Positions 53,217 through 63,938 are shown, counted from the first letter of the stretch. The stretch: DNA of 64,000 nt from FEN-1350 sp964643355 (GCA_964643355.1 CAZXPW010000005.1:1-64000); one strand, 5' to 3'. Notes: generated by a model not told the origin, from the sequence alone. Made by a program: numbers and translations.

Positions 53217-54548
53217 ATGGGAACAGGCGATTTACAATTTGACAACGATGCGGTATCATACGATTGTCAGACGATCGCGGAGTCGATCGCCGAAACAGAC
53301 AAGGAATCCATGGCAAATTTCAGCGACATCCCGGACATCCTGGACGAATTGCGTCAGGGACGAATGATCGTCCTGGTGGACGATGAAGACCGCGAGAACG
53401 AGGGCGATCTGGTCATGGCGGCCGAAAAGGTTACGCCTGAGGCCATCAATTTCATGGCGCGGTACGGTCGGGGTCTGATCTGTCTGCCCATGACCGAGGA
53501 ACGATGCGATCGGCTGGGGCTGCACGCCCAGACGCTGGACAATACGACCAAATTCGGAACGGCTTTCACCGTGAGCATCGACGCGCGAGAAGGGGTGACG
53601 ACGGGCATCAGCGCCGCCGACCGCGCCCACACGGTTCGGGTGGCGGTGGCCGATGAAACCCGGGCGGCGGACTTGGCGCGGCCGGGACATGTCTTTCCGC
53701 TGCGGGCCCGGGAAGGCGGCGTGCTGGTTCGGGCCGGACAAACCGAGGGCGCCGTGGATTTGATGCGTCTGGCAGGAATGAAACCGGCGGGCGTCATCTG
53801 CGAGATCATCAAGGACGACGGGACCATGGCCCGCGTGCCGGACTTGCTGCCCTATTGCGATCAGCACCATCTCAAGATCACCTCGATCGCCAAGCTGGTT
53901 GAGTATCGACTTGGGCGGGAATGTACGGTTCGGCGGATTGAAACGGTGCGAATGCCGACGGCTTACGGGACATTTCGAATGATCGGTTATGAGGGGACAG
54001 GATCGCTGGAACCGCATTTGGCCCTGTGCAAGGGCGGAGTCGGCGACCTGGACGCCCATGGGAACATCATCGCCCACGAGGAGCCGGTCCTGATTCGCGT
54101 GCATTCGGAATGCATGACGGGCGACTTGTTTCATTCCCAGCGATGCGAGTGCGGCGATCAGCTCGTCAGGGCGATGGAGATGATCGAGCGAGAAGGAAAG
54201 GGCGCCCTGATTTATCTGCGACAGGAGGGGCGCGGAATCGGCCTGGCCAACAAGCTGCATGCCTACAAATTGCAGGAACAGGGGCTGGATACGGTGGACG
54301 CAAATCTGCGACTGGGTCTCCAGGCCGACAAGCGCGATTACGGCATCGGGGCGCAGATCTGCCGCGACCTGGGCCTGAGCCGAGTGCGCATCCTCACCAA
54401 CAATCCCAAGAAGGTCAGCCGTCTGCAGGTCTATGGGATCCAAGTCGTCGAACAGATCCCGCTGCGGGTCCGGCCGGGACGACACAATTTGCAGTATTTA
54501 AAGACAAAAAAACACAGGTTTGGACATTTGCTGGACGAGGACCTCTGA
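53217..54548 (+). CDS. ribBA: Bifunctional 3,4-DHBP synthase / GTP cyclohydrolase II
   Basis: 443 residues. The RibB part (about 35-235) has DDEDRENEGDLV and REGGVLVRAGQTEGAVDL; the RibA part (about 240-440) has the zinc cysteines in ECMTGDLFHSQRCECGDQL and IYLRQEGRGIGL. Both arms start riboflavin synthesis. Starts: ATG 53217 after AGGAG is chosen; ATG 53310 (AAGGAA) would give the family-standard N-terminus, so the first ~30 residues may not be translated. No FMN riboswitch is visible upstream. Confidence 0.94.
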   Translation: MGTGDLQFDNDAVSYDCQTIAESIAETDKESMANFSDIPDILDELRQGRMIVLVDDEDRENEGDLVMAAEKVTPEAINFMARYGRGLICLPMTEERCDRLGLHAQTLDNTTKFGTAFTVSIDAREGVTTGISAADRAHTVRVAVADETRAADLARPGHVFPLRAREGGVLVRAGQTEGAVDLMRLAGMKPAGVICEIIKDDGTMARVPDLLPYCDQHHLKITSIAKLVEYRLGRECTVRRIETVRMPTAYGTFRMIGYEGTGSLEPHLALCKGGVGDLDAHGNIIAHEEPVLIRVHSECMTGDLFHSQRCECGDQLVRAMEMIEREGKGALIYLRQEGRGIGLANKLHAYKLQEQGLDTVDANLRLGLQADKRDYGIGAQICRDLGLSRVRILTNNPKKVSRLQVYGIQVVEQIPLRVRPGRHNLQYLKTKKHRFGHLLDEDL

Positions 54549-54551
54549 GGC

Positions 54552-55091
54552 GTGATTTCCCGTTTTCGATTTCCCCTTTTCAAATTTGTGCCGTCGATCC
54601 TCCTGATCGCATGGCTGCTGACCGGATGCGAGTCCCCATCGCAGACGGCGACACCTCCCAAGGCCGAGCCGATCGCGCCGGCCGAGCTGTGTTGGGGATA
54701 CCAGGCAACAGATATCCGGATTGTCGGATTATCGGGTTTTGCCGAACCGCGGTACGGACAGATCGGTTCGCAGCTGGAAGTGGTGGTGGAAATGCTGGAC
54801 GCGTTCGGAATACGAACAAAATCGCCGGGGGTGTTTCGGATTGAACTGTACGAGTACATGCCCCGTTCGGGTCAACCCCGTGGCAAACGGGTGTTCGCCT
54901 GGCCGGACATAGACTTGACCCGGCCGTCCGATAACAATTCCTGCTGGCGGGATTTTTTGCGGGCTTACCGGTTTGACCTGTCCATGGATATCCGGCCGGT
55001 TATCCCGTCCTCATATATTCTGGAAGTCACCTGCATCACCCCGGCAGGCCGGCGTTTCACCGCCCAGAGCCCGATTTCCTATCCGCGATAA
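54552..55091 (+). CDS. Putative lipoprotein
   Basis: 179 residues from a GTG at 54552, just 3 nt after ribBA. Signal peptide with lipobox LLTGC (Cys about 26). The mature part contains a beta-rich domain ('IRIVGLSGFAEPRYGQIGSQ', RIELYEYMPRSGQ) and one Cys pair, without any family I recognise. Probably lipid-anchored in the envelope. Confidence 0.7.
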   Translation: MISRFRFPLFKFVPSILLIAWLLTGCESPSQTATPPKAEPIAPAELCWGYQATDIRIVGLSGFAEPRYGQIGSQLEVVVEMLDAFGIRTKSPGVFRIELYEYMPRSGQPRGKRVFAWPDIDLTRPSDNNSCWRDFLRAYRFDLSMDIRPVIPSSYILEVTCITPAGRRFTAQSPISYPR

Positions 55092-55195
55092 GCGTCAATT
55101 CGCATCTTCGGGATTGACTTGGCGAGTATCCTTTGCCATGATATCCGGGTTTTGGGGCCTTCGTATCGGCCGGATGGCCGTTTCAGGATACCCTT

Positions 55196-55804
55196 GTGCA
55201 GAAACAATTGGACAATATCAGTATTGATGATGCGGTTTTGGTCCGCCGATGCCGGCAGGGGGACTCGTCGGCCCTGACCCGGCTGATCGTCAAGTACCAG
55301 GACCGGATTTACAACACCATTCTGAAAATTTGCGGGAATCCTGACGATGCGGCGGAACTTTCGCAGGAGACCTTTGTCAAAGTGATAGAGCATATGGATT
55401 CGTTCCGGGGCAACAGCACATTTTATACCTGGCTGTTCCGGATCGCGATCAACCTGTCGTACAATCATTGTCGGCGGCGGGTCAAGATCGCGTCGGTTTC
55501 GCTGGACAGCGCCGGCGGCTCGGAGTTCAGTTCGGCCAAGGCCCAGTTGGGGGCCTGGTTGGCGGATGAACGAGTGGCCGATCCGGCGTTTCTGGCCCAG
55601 AATCGTGAGGTGATCCATATCCTGACGCAGTGTCTGGCCCGGCTGGATGACGACCATCGGGTGGTCGTCGTGCTGCGGGATATCGAGGGCATGAGCTATG
55701 CCGAAATCGCCGAAGCCCTTGAGGTCGAACTTGGAACGGTCAAGAGCCGTCTGAGCCGCGCGCGGGCCCAACTGCGGGAAGTGCTGGAAACGGCGCTACA
55801 ATGA
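55196..55804 (+). CDS. ECF-family RNA polymerase sigma factor
   Basis: 202 residues from a GTG at 55196 (AGGA upstream). Region 2 (about 17-90; 'ALTRLIVKYQDRIYNTILKI', DAAELSQETFVKV) and region 4 (about 135-195; ALEVELGTVKSRLSRARAQLR) are both clear. Alternative sigma factor, overlapping the anti-sigma gene by 4 nt (ATGA), so the two are translationally coupled. Confidence 0.93.
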   Translation: MQKQLDNISIDDAVLVRRCRQGDSSALTRLIVKYQDRIYNTILKICGNPDDAAELSQETFVKVIEHMDSFRGNSTFYTWLFRIAINLSYNHCRRRVKIASVSLDSAGGSEFSSAKAQLGAWLADERVADPAFLAQNREVIHILTQCLARLDDDHRVVVVLRDIEGMSYAEIAEALEVELGTVKSRLSRARAQLREVLETALQ

Positions 55805-56820
55805 CACGAACCGGAAAACCTGAAATCGACGAACTGCTCAGCGCGTATCTGGACGGCCAATTGTCCGACCGGCAGCATACGGAAGTCAAACGACTGCTGC
55901 GCAACGACAAGGAAGTCTCCGAGCGGCTTGATCACCTGAGCCGGCAAAAACAGCTTCTGGGACAATTGCCCATCGAGACGGCCCCGGCGGGACTTCTCGA
56001 TGCGATTCAGACCTCGCTGGAACGGCAGTTCATCCTCCAGCGTGATCCGCAGACCGCCCGCTCGGCCGCCGGGGCGCGACAATTATTCGTTCGCCGATTG
56101 CTGACGGCGGCGGCGATGTTGATCCTCCCGGCGGGAATCCTGGCGTTGGTGGTCTATATGATCATGTCGCCGGGGAGTTCTTCGATTCCAACGGCAAAAA
56201 CGGACCCGGGTGGAGCGATTCTGACGGCCAACCTCCCCACACAGGGACCGATCCCGCGGGAGTTGCCCGCGCCCAAAGTCGCGACAGGCGACACGACTTT
56301 CAGCCCGATGAGCTTTACGCTGATCCTCAGGACGCCCGAGCCGATCGTCGTGGACAGTCTGCTCAAAAAAGCCATTTTCAACCATGCGTTATTGAATGCG
56401 ACGGTTCCCAACCTGTGGTCGTACACCATCACTTCTTCGCCCGGGGCGTTGATTGATTTGATGCAGGAGCTTCGGGCGGCCTGGCCAAAATGCCAGGAGA
56501 CCGAACTGGTGGCCTTCGGACGAACCGTTCACTCGCGACAGCAAGTGGCTCGGATCACGCCCGACCAGATCGTACAGCTCTTACAGCAGCCCAATGCGGT
56601 TTCGGCGCTGGCCCTGGCCAAAAATCTGTCGGGCCTCAACGCCTTTGTCGCGGGAGTTCCTTCGTACGGCATGACGCGAACGGCGCCGCTGGAGGAGTGG
56701 TTCAGGGAAAATCCCGAAATGCCGGTTCGGCCGGAACTGGCCGAGCCGACCAAACCGGTCGCATCCAAATCTTCTGACGGGCCCCGGGCCACGCTGCATA
56801 TCGTCATCGAGCCGCGATAA
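55801..56820 (+). CDS. Probable transmembrane anti-sigma factor
   Basis: 339 residues. The N-terminal segment (ELLSAYLDGQLSDRQHTEVK, RLLRNDKEVSERLDHL) is like the anti-sigma RseA/zf-HC2 fold but lacks the His-Cys-Cys zinc ligands. A membrane helix lies at about 101-122; the remainder (~123-339) is extracytoplasmic, with 'FTLILRTPEPIVVDSLLKKA' and no known domain. It starts inside the sigma gene, the classic pairing. Confidence 0.85.
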   Translation: MTRTGKPEIDELLSAYLDGQLSDRQHTEVKRLLRNDKEVSERLDHLSRQKQLLGQLPIETAPAGLLDAIQTSLERQFILQRDPQTARSAAGARQLFVRRLLTAAAMLILPAGILALVVYMIMSPGSSSIPTAKTDPGGAILTANLPTQGPIPRELPAPKVATGDTTFSPMSFTLILRTPEPIVVDSLLKKAIFNHALLNATVPNLWSYTITSSPGALIDLMQELRAAWPKCQETELVAFGRTVHSRQQVARITPDQIVQLLQQPNAVSALALAKNLSGLNAFVAGVPSYGMTRTAPLEEWFRENPEMPVRPELAEPTKPVASKSSDGPRATLHIVIEPR

Positions 56821-56846
56821 ACAACAATCCGGAGTTGATTTCCCTG

Positions 56847-57389
56847 ATGCGATTGACTATCGAAAACAGCGTGCTGATCCTGATTGATGTGCAGGGAAAG
56901 CTCGCTTTGCTCATGCACGACAAGGAGCGATTGTTTGCGAATCTGCAAATCCTCGTCCGGGGGGGGCGAATTCTCGGCGTGCCGATTCTCTGGTGCCAGC
57001 AGAATCCCCGGGCACTGGGCCCGACGATCCCGGAGCTAACGCAGCATCTGGAGGGACTGGCGCCGATCGACAAGATGAGTTTCAGTTGCTGCGGCGAGTC
57101 GGCGTTCGAGGATGCCCTTCGAAAAACCGGTCGCAATCAGGTCGTACTCTGTGGGATTGAATCGCATGTCTGTGTCTATCAGACGGCCGCCGACCTGCAT
57201 GTCAAAGGGCATGAGGTTGCCGTCGTCGCCGATGCCGTGTCCTCGCGAACGGCCGACAATAAACAGATTGCGCTCAACCGCTTAGGGTCGGAGGGAATCT
57301 GTCTGACCTCGACGGAAATGCTGCTGTTTGAGTGGATGAAAACGGCCGAATATCCGCACTTCAGGGAAGTGGCCCGGCTGGTCAAGTGA
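56847..57389 (+). CDS. Isochorismatase-family hydrolase (YcaC-like)
   Basis: 180 residues. The triad Asp14 (LIDVQ), Lys76 (IDKMSFSCC) and Cys109 (GIESHVCVYQTAAD) is intact, so a cysteine hydrolase of amides or similar is expected. The VCV context is like YcaC and nicotinamidase-related proteins rather than true isochorismatases. ATG at 56847 is preferred to a TTG at 56835. It converges with the fmdB gene. Confidence 0.88.
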   Translation: MRLTIENSVLILIDVQGKLALLMHDKERLFANLQILVRGGRILGVPILWCQQNPRALGPTIPELTQHLEGLAPIDKMSFSCCGESAFEDALRKTGRNQVVLCGIESHVCVYQTAADLHVKGHEVAVVADAVSSRTADNKQIALNRLGSEGICLTSTEMLLFEWMKTAEYPHFREVARLVK

Positions 57390-57758
57390 TCATTTTTTGA
57401 TTTTGGGGCTGTTCGTTTTTGCCGCAGGGGTTTGCGTTGCAGTCACGGGAGCGGACCCCACGGTTGTGCCTGTGGTTTCCTTCGACTCGGTCTTCTTGGC
57501 GGCCGATTCGCCGCCCTCTTTGGCGGCGGCGGTTCCGGTTCCCTCTTCTTTTTTCTTTGCCTGGCTATAGCTGTCCGATCGGTAATCGGTGGCGTAAAAG
57601 CCGCTGCCTTTGAAGATAATCCCGGCGCCGGTGCCCAGCAATCGCTGCAAAGCGTTTTTGCCGCATTCGGGGCATTTCTTCAACGGTTTGGCCGTAATGG
57701 ATTGAAATTCCTCAAAGCGATGACCGCATTGCTGACAAGTATATTCGTAGGTCGGCAT
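57390..57758 (-). CDS. FmdB-family zinc-ribbon protein
   Basis: 122 residues. The N-terminal ~45 residues are the FmdB ribbon (PTYEYTCQQCGHRFEEFQS, KKCPECGKNALQRLLG) with two CxxC pairs. A linker (GSGFYATDYRSDSYSQ) and a low-complexity tail rich in Lys, Glu, Thr and Ala follow. The family is of unknown function, and in planctomycetes it often trails chaperone genes. Two nt separate it from grpE. Confidence 0.92.
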   Translation of the reverse strand: MPTYEYTCQQCGHRFEEFQSITAKPLKKCPECGKNALQRLLGTGAGIIFKGSGFYATDYRSDSYSQAKKKEEGTGTAAAKEGGESAAKKTESKETTGTTVGSAPVTATQTPAAKTNSPKIKK

Positions 57759-57760
57759 GG

Positions 57761-58459
57761 CTATTTCCCCGTTGCGTCGGCGCCGTCTTTATCGTCGGTT
57801 GTTTCTTCAACCGTCGGTTCGGACGGCAACTTGTTGACGATCACCTTGCTGGGTCGAAGGGCCTGGCCACGATAAGTGTAGCCCCCCTGGTATTCTTCCA
57901 GAACGATTCCGTTGGGCTTGTCGGCTTCGGCGCGGAAAGTCAGGGCTTCATGCACCGAAGGATCGAACGGTTTGCCCATCGCGTCGATCTTCTCCACGCC
58001 CTGCGCCTTGAGCGCATCCAGGAGGTGCTGATAGACCATCCGGATCCCGGCGATCCAGCTCTGCATGGCTTGCGGGTTTGCGGCGGCCGTCTCGGCGCCG
58101 TTGAGGGCGTGAGAAAAGTTGTCCAGCGAGGTCAGCAACGAACGAAGAAAGGTTCTTTTCTCGTAGTCCACCGAATCGGAAACCTGTTTGGGGACGCGCT
58201 TCTGGAAATTTGCGTAGTCGGCTCCGAGCCGCAGATACTTGTCGTTGAGCTCCTGTTTTTCGGTCTTGAGCCGTTCGATCTGCTCGGACAACTCGCGAAT
58301 TATCGAGTCGGAGGGAGCCGCATCTTTGGCCGCCGTCGGGGAAGACGGGGAGGCCTTCGAATCAGCCGCGGCGGGCGCCGTTTCCGGCGCTTCGGCGGAA
58401 CCGGAATGGGTTTGGTCTTCCTTCATCTCATTCTTCGGGTTTTTCGGTTTCTGAAACAT
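57761..58459 (-). CDS. grpE: Nucleotide exchange factor GrpE
   Basis: 232 residues. A disordered acidic/Ala-rich N-terminus (~1-55), a long coiled coil (IIRELSEQIERLKTEKQELN, continuing KYLRLGADYANFQKR) and the beta domain with GKPFDPSVHEALT and PSKVIVNKL. It speeds ADP release from DnaK. Start at 58459 after AAAGGG; two other in-frame ATGs exist. No dnaK lies in the window, so DnaK must be encoded elsewhere. Confidence 0.95.
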   Translation of the reverse strand: MFQKPKNPKNEMKEDQTHSGSAEAPETAPAAADSKASPSSPTAAKDAAPSDSIIRELSEQIERLKTEKQELNDKYLRLGADYANFQKRVPKQVSDSVDYEKRTFLRSLLTSLDNFSHALNGAETAAANPQAMQSWIAGIRMVYQHLLDALKAQGVEKIDAMGKPFDPSVHEALTFRAEADKPNGIVLEEYQGGYTYRGQALRPSKVIVNKLPSEPTVEETTDDKDGADATGK

Positions 58460-58482
58460 CTCGACCCTTTGTGCCAATTCGC

Positions 58483-59622
58483 TTATCGGCTGTTGCCAAA
58501 GTGCTGTTTGAGTTTATCGAAGAAGCCCTTGCTTTCGGGCATCACCTGACGATCTTCGGTTTCGGCGAAAGCCCGCAGCAGTCGTTCCTGTTCGGAAGTC
58601 AGGCGACGGGGAATTTCGATCGAAATCCGCACCAATTCATCGCCCTTTTGACCGGTCCTCAGGTCGGTGATCCCTTCGCTTTTGATGCGGAACAAACTAC
58701 CGTGCTGCGTCCCCGGCGGGATCCGAAGCTGACGCGTACCGTCCAGGGTGGGCACATCGATCATCGCGCCCAGCGCTCCCTGCGTGAAGCTGATCGGAAC
58801 GGTACAAACCAGGTCGTTTCCGTCGCGCATCAGGAACGGATGCGCTTTGACGCGGACATAACAATACAGATCGCCGCGAGGACCCCCATTGCGGCCGGGC
58901 TCGCCTTCGCCGTTGACGCGAATGCCCTGCCCCTCATGAACGCCGGCGGGAATTTTGACTTCCAGCGTCCGTTGTCTGGGGACCTGTCCGGTACCGCGGC
59001 ACTTGCGGCAGGGATCGGCGATGACCCTTCCCGCTCCGCCACAGGACGGACAGGTCGAGACCATCTGGAAAAAGCCGCCCAGTCCCGCTCGCTGGACCTG
59101 CCCCGATCCGCCGCAGGTACTGCACGCCACCGGCGACGAACCCGGATTGCATCCGGACCCGCTGCACGCCGAACAGGTATCCTGCCGCGTGAACTCGATG
59201 GTCTTCTCGGCGCCGTGGGCGATCTCTTCGAGCGTCAACTCCACGGTTGTCTCCAGGTCATACCCGCGCACCGCTCGACTGGCCGAACGCCGGCTGCCGC
59301 CACGACGGCCGCCGCCGAAGAAATCGCCGAAGATATCGCTGAACATGTCGCTGATATCTTCGACATGCATCCGCGAATAATCGTGCATCCCGGCGCCGCG
59401 GAGCCCGTCATGTCCGAACTGATCGTACTGCCTGCGTTTCTCGGCGTCGCTGAGAACTTCGTAGGCCTCGGCGCATTCCTTGAACTTGCTTTCGGCCGTT
59501 TTGTCGCCGGGATTTTTATCCGGATGATACTTCATCGCCAGCCGGCGATAGGCCCGCTTGATATCGTCCGCGGAGGCCTCCCGGCCGACGCCCAATACCT
59601 CATAGTAGTCGCGCTTTGCCAT
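58483..59622 (-). CDS. dnaJ: Chaperone protein DnaJ
   Basis: 379 residues. The J-domain (1-70) with HPD at 33-35, a Gly/Ser-rich linker (HDGLRGAG, GGGRRGGSRRS), and four zinc repeats CSACSGSG, CSTCGGSG, CPSCGGAG, CRKCRGTG, then the C-terminal beta domain. A complete class A DnaJ: co-chaperone of DnaK. ATG 59622 after GGGAG is the natural start. Its place in the groE cluster is peculiar to this lineage. Confidence 0.96.
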   Translation of the reverse strand: MAKRDYYEVLGVGREASADDIKRAYRRLAMKYHPDKNPGDKTAESKFKECAEAYEVLSDAEKRRQYDQFGHDGLRGAGMHDYSRMHVEDISDMFSDIFGDFFGGGRRGGSRRSASRAVRGYDLETTVELTLEEIAHGAEKTIEFTRQDTCSACSGSGCNPGSSPVACSTCGGSGQVQRAGLGGFFQMVSTCPSCGGAGRVIADPCRKCRGTGQVPRQRTLEVKIPAGVHEGQGIRVNGEGEPGRNGGPRGDLYCYVRVKAHPFLMRDGNDLVCTVPISFTQGALGAMIDVPTLDGTRQLRIPPGTQHGSLFRIKSEGITDLRTGQKGDELVRISIEIPRRLTSEQERLLRAFAETEDRQVMPESKGFFDKLKQHFGNSR

Positions 59623-59698
59623 GCAGCTCCCGCGATTGCCCCCCTCGACGGCGGCGGGCAATCGTGACGATCGCCCGCCTTCCGCCGCGGAGTATCGG

Positions 59699-61315
<1,617 letters not shown>

Positions 61316-61364
61316 ATCGGTTTGACCTCCTGTCCCGCGCCGCCGCCGGCGGGCGGGCAAGTCG

Positions 61365-61655
61365 TTATTTGCCTACGATTCCCAGAATTTCCGTTTCCCG
61401 CATGATCTTGTACTCGACGCCGTCAACTTCGATGTCGCTGCCGCTGTACTTGCCGAAGATCACGCTGTCGCCTTTTTTGACCGACATGGTCCCGCGCTTG
61501 CCGCTATCCAGCAGTTTTCCGTCGCCGCAGGCCACGACCTTGCCGATCATGGGTTTTTCCTTGGCGGTGTCGGGCAGAACGATTCCGCCGGCGGTCTTTT
61601 CTTCGGCCTCATTGGGTTGAATCACGACTCTATCATCCAAAGGTCTGATCTTCAT
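61365..61655 (-). CDS. groES: Co-chaperonin GroES
   Basis: 96 residues. KIRPLDDRVVIQPNEAEEKTAGGIVLPDTAKEKP-type mobile loop (about 16-33, here TAGGIVLPDTA) and YSGSDIEVDG roof region are classic. Heptameric lid for GroEL. It sits between the two groEL genes. Confidence 0.97.
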   Translation of the reverse strand: MKIRPLDDRVVIQPNEAEEKTAGGIVLPDTAKEKPMIGKVVACGDGKLLDSGKRGTMSVKKGDSVIFGKYSGSDIEVDGVEYKIMRETEILGIVGK

Positions 61656-61707
61656 AATCTTGCTCCTGATATTCTATCGGTTTGTATTCTCGTTTGATTG
61701 GCGTCGA

Positions 61708-63381
61708 TTACATCATATCCATATCGTCCATGCCGCCCATACCCCCCATGCCGCCCATGCCTTCGGGGCCCATCCCGCCGGGGCCGGCCTTTTCCTTGGC
61801 GGGCTTTTCGGTGACGACGCAGCCGGTCGTCAGCAACAAGCCGGCCACGCTGGTGGCGTTCTGCAGGGCCACGCGGGTCACCTTCACCGGGTCGATGACG
61901 CCGGCGGCGATGAGATCCTCGAACTGGTCCTTGTCGGCGTTGTACCCAAAACCGCCCTTGCCCTCGGCGACCTTGTTGACCACCAGGTTGCCCACGGCGC
62001 CGGCGTTGTCGGCGATCTGGTAGCAGGGCATCCGCAGGGCGCGGGCCACGATCTCGGCTCCGGTTTTCTCGTCGCCTTCGAGCTTGAGGGATTTGACTGC
62101 GTCAATGCATCGCACCATCGCCACGCCGCCGCCGGCTACGACGCCTTCCTCGATCGCCGCGCGGGTCGCGTGCAGTGCGTCTTCGATGCGGGCCTTCTTT
62201 TCCTTCATCTCCGCCTCGCTGGCCGCACCGACATTGATCTGCGCCACGCCGCCGGTCAGCTTGGCCAGCCGCTCCTGGAGTTTTTCGCGGTCGTAGTCGC
62301 TGGTGGTCTTGTCGATTTCGCTTTTGATCTGGTTGATCCGGCCCTTGATTGCGTCGGAACTTCCGGCGCCTTCGACGAGGATCGTATTGTCGTTGTCGAT
62401 GGTGGCCTTTTTGACCTGGCCGAGCATATTCAGCGTAACCTTCTCCAGTTCAATCCCCAGGTCTTTGAAGATGGCTTGCGCGCCGGTCAGGATCGCGATA
62501 TCCTCCATCATCGCCTTGCGGCGGTCGCCATAGCCGGGGGCCTTGACGGCGCATACGCTGACGATCCCGCGGAGCTTGTTGACCACCAGCGTCGCCAGGG
62601 CTTCGCCCTCAATATCTTCGGCGATGATCAGCAACGGCCGCTTGCTCTTGGCGATCGTTTCCAGCAGGGGGATCAGCTTGGTGACATTGCTGATCTTGTC
62701 TTCGTGGATCAGGATATACGGCTTTGTCAGCTCGCAGGTCATCGAATCCGGGTTGGTGACAAAATGCGGCGACAAAAATCCGCGGTCGAACTGCATCCCT
62801 TCGACATACTCGACGGCCGTCTCGAAGCTCTTGCCCTCTTCGACGGTGATTACCCCGTCTTTGCCCACGCGAAGGAACGCCTCGGCCATCTTCTTGCCGA
62901 TCTCGAAGTCGTTGTTGGCCGAGATCGCCGCGATGTTGACGATGTCGTCCTTCTTGCTCATGTCGATGGGCTTAGCCAGCGTGGCCAGCTTTTCGACGGC
63001 GGCCTTGGTCGCCTTCTGCATCCCGCGATACAGCGCCATCGAATCGGCGCCGGCGGCCAGGTTGCGGATGGCTTCCTTGAACATCGCCTCGGTCAACACC
63101 GTCGCCGTGGTCGTGCCGTCGCCGGCGATCTTGGAGGTCTTGCTGGCCGCCTCGCGCACCAGCTTAGCGCCCATGTTCTCGACCTTATCGACCAGTTCGA
63201 TCTCTTCAGCCACCGTTACGCCGTCCTTGGTCACCGTCGGCCCGCCCCATCCCTTGTCGATGATGGCGTTGCGGCCGCGGGGTCCCAGCGTCGCCTTCAC
63301 CGCCGCCGCCAGCTTTTCCACGCCGGCCAGCAGCGCCTTGCGGGCACTGGTTTCGAATGATAAATCCTTCACTGCTGCCAT
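61708..63381 (-). CDS. groEL: Chaperonin GroEL, copy 1
   Basis: 557 residues. AGDGTTTATVLTEA, KVGKDGVITVEEGKS and EEGVVAGGGVAMVRC mark an intact ATPase cycle; the C-terminus ends in repeated Gly-Gly-Met (GGMGGMGGMDDMDMM), typical of canonical GroEL cavity tails. It is the first gene of the chaperone cluster. No CIRCE element is visible upstream; a 12-bp palindrome TTGCATATGCAA is at 63461-63472. Confidence 0.96.
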   Translation of the reverse strand: MAAVKDLSFETSARKALLAGVEKLAAAVKATLGPRGRNAIIDKGWGGPTVTKDGVTVAEEIELVDKVENMGAKLVREAASKTSKIAGDGTTTATVLTEAMFKEAIRNLAAGADSMALYRGMQKATKAAVEKLATLAKPIDMSKKDDIVNIAAISANNDFEIGKKMAEAFLRVGKDGVITVEEGKSFETAVEYVEGMQFDRGFLSPHFVTNPDSMTCELTKPYILIHEDKISNVTKLIPLLETIAKSKRPLLIIAEDIEGEALATLVVNKLRGIVSVCAVKAPGYGDRRKAMMEDIAILTGAQAIFKDLGIELEKVTLNMLGQVKKATIDNDNTILVEGAGSSDAIKGRINQIKSEIDKTTSDYDREKLQERLAKLTGGVAQINVGAASEAEMKEKKARIEDALHATRAAIEEGVVAGGGVAMVRCIDAVKSLKLEGDEKTGAEIVARALRMPCYQIADNAGAVGNLVVNKVAEGKGGFGYNADKDQFEDLIAAGVIDPVKVTRVALQNATSVAGLLLTTGCVVTEKPAKEKAGPGGMGPEGMGGMGGMGGMDDMDMM

Positions 63382-63460
63382 AGTTTCTGCATCTCCTTAT
63401 CTATCCGTGTCGCGTTCCGTTTGTCTGTTTTGTCATGCCAACAAAATCTCCATACGACGC

Positions 63461-63472
63461 TTGCATATGCAA
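63461..63472. promoter_or_regulatory. Palindrome upstream of groEL copy 1
   Basis: TTGCATATGCAA, perfect 12-bp palindrome, 80 nt before the groEL start. A candidate operator. Four YGCCA direct words (63585-63646) lie further upstream. The rest of 63382-63700 has nothing else I can support. Confidence 0.3.
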
Positions 63473-63710
63473 ACCCGATACCAACCCCGGCCGCCGCCGA
63501 CTCCCTGCAGCCCGCTTTGTTTCATAAGCCCTTTATTATCAAGAGATTACAATCTGTGGAAACATCCCATAAAACCCCCATTCCCGCCACTGACACACCC
63601 CTTTCCTGCCACTTTGTCCCCGCCAATTTCCGCCCCCCACCGCCATCTTGACAGGGTGGAGGGACCCGCCAATCCTTTGATTTCATGGGTGCCAATTTGA
63701 GATTTTGCCA

Positions 63711-63739
63711 TTGACAACAAATAAGATTCTGGATATGAT
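63711..63739 (+). promoter_or_regulatory. Promoter of structured RNA copy 2
   Basis: TTGACA at 63711-63716, 17-nt spacer, TATGAT at 63734-63739, then 5 nt to CTGACAATTG. A near-consensus promoter, with the same spacing to the RNA as in copy 1. Confidence 0.75.
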
Positions 63740-63744
63740 ATATG

Positions 63745-63918
63745 CTGACAATTGAATATGGGATAGTAACACTGAACTTGAAGAATTTCAGTCAGAACCG
63801 CCAAATTTTATTGAGAGGAATTCTGCAGGATTCAGTGCCCCGTCTGGGGCACTGCTTGCATGTTCCTCTCGGGCCTTGGCGGGCCTTGACTGAGCGTGTA
63901 TTGGCGGTGCTCCTTTTT
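63745..63918 (+). ncRNA. Structured RNA element, copy 2
   Basis: Homologue of 35710-35884. P1 TTCAGTCA 63787-63794 with TGACTGAG 63887-63894; P2 CCGCCAA 63798-63804 with TTGGCGG 63876-63882; P3 GAGAGGAA 63813-63820 with TTCCTCTC 63863-63870; P4 AGTGCCCC 63834-63841 with GGGGCACT 63846-63853. Compared with copy 1, five or so P1 positions and most of P3 changed on both strands with pairing kept. The invariant words are CACTGAACTTGAAG, CCGCCAAATT, GGGCCTTGGCGGGCCT and GGCGGTGCTCCTTTTT. A terminator hairpin with T5 ends it. Sequence 3' of it is cut by the window edge. Confidence 0.74.
63892..63918 (+). terminator. Intrinsic terminator/attenuator of RNA copy 2
   Basis: GAGCGT (63892-63897) pairs with GTGCTC (63907-63912; two wobbles), then C and T5 (63914-63918). 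It overlaps the P1 3' strand, as in copy 1. Confidence 0.55.
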
Positions 63919-63938
63919 GTTGTACCCGCCGACAGAAA

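Noticed and set aside
61660..63360. 566-codon open frame opposite groEL copy 1
   Set aside because: It lies fully antisense to an unmistakable GroEL gene; the protein is repetitive and Leu/Asp/His rich as expected of a GC-rich shadow frame.
63382..63700. CIRCE element before groEL
   Set aside because: No TTAGCACTC-N9-GAGTGCTAA or close variant on either strand.
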